NCBI RefSeq assembly: GCF_913063425.1
Contig: NZ_CAJXYK010000013.1
Coordinates: 1 to 64,000, forward strand
DNA from: an uncultured Thiohalocapsa sp.
GTDB lineage: Bacteria; Pseudomonadota; Gammaproteobacteria; Chromatiales; Chromatiaceae
Reading direction: 5' to 3'
DNA length: 64,000 bases
Shown: piece after piece, positions 59,457 to 64,000 of the stretch
How positions within the stretch are numbered: position 1 is the stretch's first letter
Layout of the letters: each line of letters starts with the position of its first letter
Program-made: the position numbers and the translations under genes
Notes under the pieces: model-generated
Databases searched by the model: none
What the model saw: only the letters and a program-made list of their open reading frames with translations
What the model was told of the DNA's origin: nothing

Positions 59457-60098
59457 TCAGTGCCCGGGTCTTGTCGCCAGGTAGAGTACGGGGCCGAACA
59501 ACGGCACCTGCTGCCAGGCGGGCGCAGGCCCGAGCCCACGCCGGCGGCGGTCGGTCAGGGCGGCCAGGTGCAGGGCGGTGGTCAGCGCGATCAGGTCCGC
59601 GGTCATGACGGCGATGAACTGTGAGCCGGCAAACTGCGCTGCGAAGGCCGCCGGGCTGCCGGCCACCAGCGCAAAGCCCACCAGGCCCACGCCGATGAGG
59701 AGCATGATCCAGCCCGCCACCGGCGAGCCGATGGCGCGCACGAAGGCGCCGGGGGCGGTCTTCAGCGGCGCCCGGGTGTTGCGCAGCACCAGGTAGGGCA
59801 GCAGGATGATGCCGCCCAGAAAATAGGCGCCGATGGCAAACGGCCAGGGACCAACCGGGGAGTGCGGGCGGCCCGGGTCGTAGAGCAGGATGGCGAGGAA
59901 GGCCGTGGGCAGGAGCCCGAGCAGATTGAAGACGGCGATTGCGATGGGGTCCACCCGGCTCGTATCCGCCAGCGCCAGCGCCGTGACCTCGCCCAGGAAG
60001 TCCGCCGGCGCCGGCGGCGAGAACAGGAGCCAGTAGCCCACCAGCGCCAGCCAGAGCCCGGCGTAGGCCAGACGATCAGTCCGCCGATCAGTCGTCAT
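59457..60098 (-). CDS. Integral membrane protein, unknown
   Basis: 213 residues with about six hydrophobic segments (YAGLWLALVGYWLLFSPPAP, PFAIGAYFLGGIILLPYLVL, GWIMLLIGVGLVGFALVAGS). Resembles DUF2834-like or cyanobacterial membrane proteins in layout, without a firm match. 33 bases after the SDR gene, so probably co-transcribed. Confidence 0.6.
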   Translation of the reverse strand: MTTDRRTDRLAYAGLWLALVGYWLLFSPPAPADFLGEVTALALADTSRVDPIAIAVFNLLGLLPTAFLAILLYDPGRPHSPVGPWPFAIGAYFLGGIILLPYLVLRNTRAPLKTAPGAFVRAIGSPVAGWIMLLIGVGLVGFALVAGSPAAFAAQFAGSQFIAVMTADLIALTTALHLAALTDRRRRGLGPAPAWQQVPLFGPVLYLATRPGH

Positions 60099-60131
60099 GG
60101 GTGCGCAGCCGGCGTCTGACCCGGGGGCCGC

Positions 60132-60878
60132 TCAGTCGGCCTGCGCCGAAAGCGCCTGCCCGGTGGTGCCGGCGCCATCCGTGCCGAGCAGCCAGAGGTA
60201 GGCGGGCACGGCCACCTCCGGCGTCGGCAGGGTGTTCGGGTCCTCGCCGGGATAGAGCTGACGGCGCTGGGCCGTGCGCAGGATGCCGGGGTCCAGGCTG
60301 TTCACCCGGATGCGGGTGCTGTCGCGGGTCTCCTCCGCCAGCACCTGGGTCAGTCCCTCGATGCCGAACTTGGCCGCCGCAAAGGCGCCCCAATAGGCGA
60401 GCCCGCGGCGGCCGACGCGGTCTGACGTGAAGACGACGGAGGCGTCCTCCGCCGCCCGCAGCAGCGGCATGCAGGCCTGGGTGAGCAGGAAGGGCGCGGT
60501 GAGGTTGACGCGGGTGACCCGCTCCCATTCCTTGGCGTCGTAGTCGTCGATGCGGCTCAGGAAGGGCACGTAGCTTGCGCAGTGCACCAGCCCGTCCAGG
60601 CGCCCGAACTCATCGCCCAGGGTGGTGGCGACGCCCAGGCAGAGCTGCTCGTCCGCCGTTGCCAGGTCCAGCGGCAGGCTCGCGGGCTCCGGACTGCCGT
60701 CGGCCTCGATCTCGTCGTAGACGCCTTCCAGCCGGTCCTCCTCCTTGGCGCACAGCACCACGGTTGCACCATGGCGGGCGGCGGCGCGGGCGACGGCGCG
60801 GCCGATGCCCTCCACGGCACCGGTGACGAGCACGACGCGGTCGCGCAGCAGATCCGGGCTTGGCTGGTAGTCCTGCAT
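60132..60878 (-). CDS. YciK-like SDR protein lacking catalytic Ser and Tyr
   Basis: 248 residues, short-chain dehydrogenase fold. VVLVTGAVEGIGRAVARAAA binds NAD(P). In YciK and other SDRs the catalytic residues lie in a segment like SSSVG and YAASK. Here the segment is VVFTSDRVGRRGLAYWGAF followed by AAAKFG: the Tyr is Phe and the Ser is Asp, while the Lys remains. It is therefore probably not a normal oxidoreductase. The start MQDYQPSPDLLRDR matches YciK N-termini; a TTG 36 bases earlier is less likely. Confidence 0.82.
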   Translation of the reverse strand: MQDYQPSPDLLRDRVVLVTGAVEGIGRAVARAAARHGATVVLCAKEEDRLEGVYDEIEADGSPEPASLPLDLATADEQLCLGVATTLGDEFGRLDGLVHCASYVPFLSRIDDYDAKEWERVTRVNLTAPFLLTQACMPLLRAAEDASVVFTSDRVGRRGLAYWGAFAAAKFGIEGLTQVLAEETRDSTRIRVNSLDPGILRTAQRRQLYPGEDPNTLPTPEVAVPAYLWLLGTDGAGTTGQALSAQAD

Positions 60879-61004
60879 GGTCGGGCGGGGCACTGCGGGG
60901 CCTGACGCGGTCAAGATGAAAGCCCGCTAGGCTAACACTTCGTTGCCCGGCAACCCATGGGGAAACGCAATCGCGCAGCGCGGGCTCGGTGTGCCCAGGC
61001 TGCG

Positions 61005-61445
61005 TCAGCTCACGGCGAGGATCTGCACCCGCGCGCGCAGACCGCGGCGTGCAAGGGGGTGGTTGAAGTCCACGCGCAGGTGCGTGTCCGTCACGGCCAG
61101 GACGGTGCCCGGCGTCTCCTGTCCGCCCGGGGTCTCGAAGGCGATCACTTGCCCGGGCTCCGCGGCGAAGCCCGGCGGCAGGTCATCGACGGGCAGGTCG
61201 TGTACCAGGCCTGGGTCCACGGCGCCGAAGACCGCGGCGCCCTCGGCGAGCAACTGGGTGTCCGAGCCCGCCGGCAGGTCGAGCAGCATCTCCTCCAGGC
61301 CCGGTGCCAGGGTGCCGTCGCCCATGACGAAGCTGAGCGGCTCCCCGGCGAACGTGGAGAGCACTTCGGTGCCGTCCTCCAGCGTCAGGGACAAGTGCAG
61401 TATGACCCGGCTGTGCGGGCCGATGCGCGGTGCGTCGGCGGTCAT
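61005..61445 (-). CDS. FKBP-type peptidyl-prolyl isomerase, SlpA-like
   Basis: 146 residues. An FKBP half (SRVILHLSLTLEDGTEVLST, VMGDGTLAPGLEEMLLDLPA) with the IF (insert-in-flap) chaperone domain (GAVDPGLVHDLPVDDLPPGF) and a return to FKBP (VDFNHPLARRGLRARVQILA), the order of SlyD/SlpA. There is no His-rich metal tail, which favours SlpA. Assists folding in the cytoplasm. ATG at 61445 taken; another frame start 30 bases earlier exists. Confidence 0.85.
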   Translation of the reverse strand: MTADAPRIGPHSRVILHLSLTLEDGTEVLSTFAGEPLSFVMGDGTLAPGLEEMLLDLPAGSDTQLLAEGAAVFGAVDPGLVHDLPVDDLPPGFAAEPGQVIAFETPGGQETPGTVLAVTDTHLRVDFNHPLARRGLRARVQILAVS

Positions 61446-61488
61446 GGGCAAGGACGGCGAGCCGGTGGCCGGCACCGCCCCGGCGGCG

Positions 61489-61629
61489 TCAGGCCAGAAG
61501 CTCCTGGGTGACGAACAGATAGCCGACGCTGACGGTGACGACGGCGATGGTCAAGTACGGGATCAGCATACAAAAGCCGGGCAGATCGTTGCACACCTTG
61601 CTGAGACGACAGAGCTTGCAGTTCTTCAT
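61489..61629 (-). CDS. 46-residue Cys-rich membrane peptide
   Basis: MKNCKLCRLSKVCNDLPGFC followed by one membrane helix (MLIPYLTIAVVTVSVGYLFV) and TQELLA. Four Cys near the N-terminus (C4, C7, C13, C20) could bind metal or form disulfides. GAGGATCCAGGT precedes the ATG. It is a real small gene by its ribosome site and its composition. The function is unknown; it lies 43 bases before the FKBP gene and may be co-transcribed. Confidence 0.65.
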   Translation of the reverse strand: MKNCKLCRLSKVCNDLPGFCMLIPYLTIAVVTVSVGYLFVTQELLA

Positions 61630-61941
61630 CACCTGGATCCTCACCTGATCCGCGGGCAGTTGGTCGGGCGGCTCAGCGGCGGCGACTCGCCACCCTGAGG
61701 GCCGTTGCGCCGGCACCTGGGGTTAATACCTAGAGCGTCGCTAGATTACCCGTGAATATTTGTCGGAATCAAGGGCTCAGTCACGGCGTTGTCGCGGCCC
61801 GTCGGCGACGCAGACCACAGCGGCAGGCCGGGATGGCCGGCGGTGCGCCCGCAGCCGCTGTCACGCCCCAGCGGACCCGGCGACCGGGCGGCGCAGCATT
61901 GCTATGCTGTCGGTCCCAAAAAGCGCAGGAATCAGAGCCAG

Positions 61942-63306
61942 ATGTCACAGCCAGCAGACGCCGCGCACGCCGTCTCCGAGCAATCCCCGCGGGTGGGCTT
62001 CGTCAGCCTCGGCTGCCCCAAGGCCACCGTGGATTCGGAGCGGATTCTCACCCAGCTGCGGGCCGAGGGCTACGGCATCTCGCCGAGCTATGACGGCGCC
62101 CATCTGGTGGTGGTGAACACCTGCGGCTTCATCGATGCCGCGGTGGACGAGTCCCTTGCTGCCATCGGCGAGGCGCTGGACCAGCACGGCAAGGTCATCG
62201 TCACCGGCTGCCTCGGCGCGCGCGCGGAGCTGATCCAGGAGACCCATCCACGGGTGCTCGCCGTCACCGGCCCACATGCCTACGACGAGGTGATGGACGC
62301 GGTGCACCTGCACCTGCCGCGCCCCGAGCCGCATCCGGCGGCGCCCTTCACGAGCCTGCTGCCGGAAACCGGCATCAAGCTCACACCGGCCCACTATGCT
62401 TACGTGAAGATATCCGAGGGCTGCAACCACCGCTGCAGCTTCTGCATCATCCCGAGCATGCGTGGTGACCTGGTGAGCCGCCCCGTGGGGCAGGTGCTCG
62501 CCGAGGCGGCGCGGCTGGTGGACGGCGGTGTGCGGGAGCTGCTCATCATCTCCCAGGACACCAGCGCCTACGGGCTGGACCTGAAGTACCGCACCGACTT
62601 CTGGCAGGGCCGGCCGCTGCGCACCGACATCGAGAGCCTCGCCCGCGGCCTCGGCGAGCTGCCCGCCTGGGTGCGGCTGCACTACGTCTACCCCTACCCA
62701 CATGTGGACCGGCTGGTGCCGCTGATGGCAGACGGCCTGATCCTGCCCTACCTGGATATGCCGCTCCAGCACGCGAGCCCCGCCGTGCTCAAGGCCATGC
62801 GCCGGCCGGCGGCCGCCGAGAAGGTGCTGGAGCGCCTGGCCGACTGGCGGCGCATCTGCCCGGAGCTCGTCATGCGCAGCACCTTCATCGTCGGCTTCCC
62901 CGGCGAGACCGAGGCCGACTTCGAGGCGCTGCTGGCCTTTCTGGAGGCAGCCCGGCTCGATCGTGTCGGCTGCTTCGCCTACTCGCCCGTGACGGGCGCC
63001 GCCGCCAACGCGCTGCCGGACCCGGTGCCGGAGCCCGTGAAGCAGGAGCGCCTGGCGCGCTTCATGGCCGCCCAGGCCGAGATCAGCCGCGCCAAGCTCG
63101 CCGCCCGGGTCGGCCAGCGCATGACCGTGCTGGTGGATGAGGTGCTCGAAGACCAGGTCATCGCCCGCAGCTATGCCGATGCCCCGGAGATCGACGGCAG
63201 CGTCATCATCGACGGTGCCTGGGAGCTTATGCCGGGTGATTTCATCGAGGTGGACATCACCGCCAGCCTGGAGCACGACCTCATCGGGGAGCCGGTCTGC
63301 GACTGA
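61942..63306 (+). CDS. rimO: Ribosomal protein S12 methylthiotransferase RimO
   Basis: 454 residues. Radical SAM enzyme adding a methylthio group to Asp89 of S12. UPF0004 Cys residues in [36 protein letters not shown] and VTGCLGAR; radical SAM cluster [16 protein letters not shown]-terminal TRAM domain. Start MSQPADAAH, with GCAGGAATC upstream. Runs away from the small peptide gene, 312 bases apart; a TATGCT box near 61900 may be its -10. Confidence 0.95.
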   Translation: MSQPADAAHAVSEQSPRVGFVSLGCPKATVDSERILTQLRAEGYGISPSYDGAHLVVVNTCGFIDAAVDESLAAIGEALDQHGKVIVTGCLGARAELIQETHPRVLAVTGPHAYDEVMDAVHLHLPRPEPHPAAPFTSLLPETGIKLTPAHYAYVKISEGCNHRCSFCIIPSMRGDLVSRPVGQVLAEAARLVDGGVRELLIISQDTSAYGLDLKYRTDFWQGRPLRTDIESLARGLGELPAWVRLHYVYPYPHVDRLVPLMADGLILPYLDMPLQHASPAVLKAMRRPAAAEKVLERLADWRRICPELVMRSTFIVGFPGETEADFEALLAFLEAARLDRVGCFAYSPVTGAAANALPDPVPEPVKQERLARFMAAQAEISRAKLAARVGQRMTVLVDEVLEDQVIARSYADAPEIDGSVIIDGAWELMPGDFIEVDITASLEHDLIGEPVCD

Positions 63307-63358
63307 GGGCCGTGGGGACGGCGTCCCCGCCGCGAGGAGCTGAGGCAGCCGCCCGGCC

Positions 63359-64000
63359 TCAGTCGGCTGCATCGGCGTCTGCTGGTGCCAACCGATAGAC
63401 CTGAGTCACGCCGTCCATCCCGGGCACGAGCAGATTCCGGTCGACGCAGGCCTGGAACATATCCTCCACCTGCGCGGCCGAGAGTGCCCGGTCGGGCAGC
63501 GCGGCGCGCGAGCGCAGCTCCCGGACGATGCGCCCCCGGGACAGGCTCTCGCCGAACTCGGCGTAGATCTGTCGCAGGATGCCATCGATGTCCACATGGC
63601 CCGCGATCTCGAGCCCCGGCACCCGCAGTGTCTGCGTGGGTGCCGACGCCCCGAGCTCCAGCAGCGCCTGGGCATAGGCGACGGCGTCGGCGTCCTGCGG
63701 CGCAAGCCCGAGCAGCTCCACCGTCTTCGCGACATCCAGGTCCGGCCGTGCGGTCCGCGCCTTATACACGACGCTGCGCTCGTAGAAGGTCACCAGTGCC
63801 GACAGGGAGTCGATCTCCGGGACGAAGCTCATGCTCCGGTCCTTGTGCGGGAGATGATCCTGGTCCGGGTGAATGTTGAAGACCCGGGATTGCCAGAGCA
63901 CCGTGTAATACTTGGTCAGAATTGCGGCGGACAGCGTGCGGTCGTTGGACGCCTCCGCCACCAGCTGGACGAGCTGCGTGCGGGTGAAGGTCGGCTGCGC
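63359..64000 (-). CDS. Hypothetical protein, N-terminus beyond right edge
   Basis: The frame is open to the window edge, so at least 213 residues are coded and the start lies outside. Visible: a helical segment (TRTQLVQLVAEASNDRTLSA), YYTVLWQSRVFNIHPDQDHL, LSALVTFYERSVVYKARTAR, and a C-terminal part AALPDRALSAAQVEDMFQAC that resembles a winged-helix-like bundle. No family recognised. Converges with rimO across 52 bases. Confidence 0.6.
   Translation of the reverse strand, partial: AQPTFTRTQLVQLVAEASNDRTLSAAILTKYYTVLWQSRVFNIHPDQDHLPHKDRSMSFVPEIDSLSALVTFYERSVVYKARTARPDLDVAKTVELLGLAPQDADAVAYAQALLELGASAPTQTLRVPGLEIAGHVDIDGILRQIYAEFGESLSRGRIVRELRSRAALPDRALSAAQVEDMFQACVDRNLLVPGMDGVTQVYRLAPADADAAD

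Overview
The window is about 64 kb of GC-rich DNA from a gammaproteobacterium. The evidence is the gene order (sdhCDAB-sdhE, clpS-clpA, infA-bpt-aat, trxB, ftsK-lolA, a ribE-ribBA-ribH-nusB-thiL-pgpA run, rimO) together with a type IV pilin start and a sigma-54 site. The accessory content (Rpn-type PD-(D/E)XK nucleases, Uma2, REP elements, split transketolase, an inverse-autotransporter-like adhesin) recalls Chromatiales/Ectothiorhodospirales-type purple or halophilic sulfur bacteria. That narrower placement is an inference.

Region 1 (1-11.9 kb) is an accessory zone of decayed genes. It begins with the first 22 codons of a type IV pilin. Then come one full-length Rpn-like nuclease gene, five broken Rpn-type genes or pieces, two full-length coiled-coil/membrane-tail genes, one gene fusing the two families, and five orphan tails of the coiled-coil family. 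A toxin-antitoxin operon has a stop in its toxin gene. About a dozen REP (inverted repeat) sites occur here and I saw none to the right of 10.4 kb. The zone ends with a two-gene amino-sugar (WbpD/WbpB) unit split by a REP and a cluster of REP-transposase-like end motifs without a transposase.

Region 2 (12.2-31.5 kb): succinate dehydrogenase and its flavinylation factor, Uma2, TatD, TcdA, a dihydrolipoyl dehydrogenase-like flavoprotein, a 4.6 kb 5'-truncated inverse-autotransporter-like adhesin with about thirty copies of an unusual Asn/Gln repeat, RluE, isocitrate dehydrogenase, a cold-shock protein with a long leader, ClpS-ClpA and IF-1.

Region 3 (31.7-51.7 kb): the N-end-rule pair Bpt and Aat, which makes substrates for ClpS-ClpA; then TrxB, an SGNH hydrolase, FtsK, LolA, riboflavin synthesis genes, NusB, ThiL, PgpA, ParC, and an exported TPR protein next to a polysaccharide flippase.

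Region 4 (51.8-64 kb): a DUF302 protein, LarE, and a leftward operon (YciK-like SDR, membrane protein, transketolase N half, transketolase C half, cupin). Two overlapping genes of unknown function lie between the transketolase halves. After that come an FKBP, a 46-residue Cys-rich membrane peptide, RimO, and a protein cut by the right edge.

The most unusual items are the modular Rpn/coiled-coil/REP array, the unknown two-gene cassette inside the transketolase operon, the Asn/Gln-repeat adhesin, and a YciK-like protein that lacks the catalytic Tyr and Ser.
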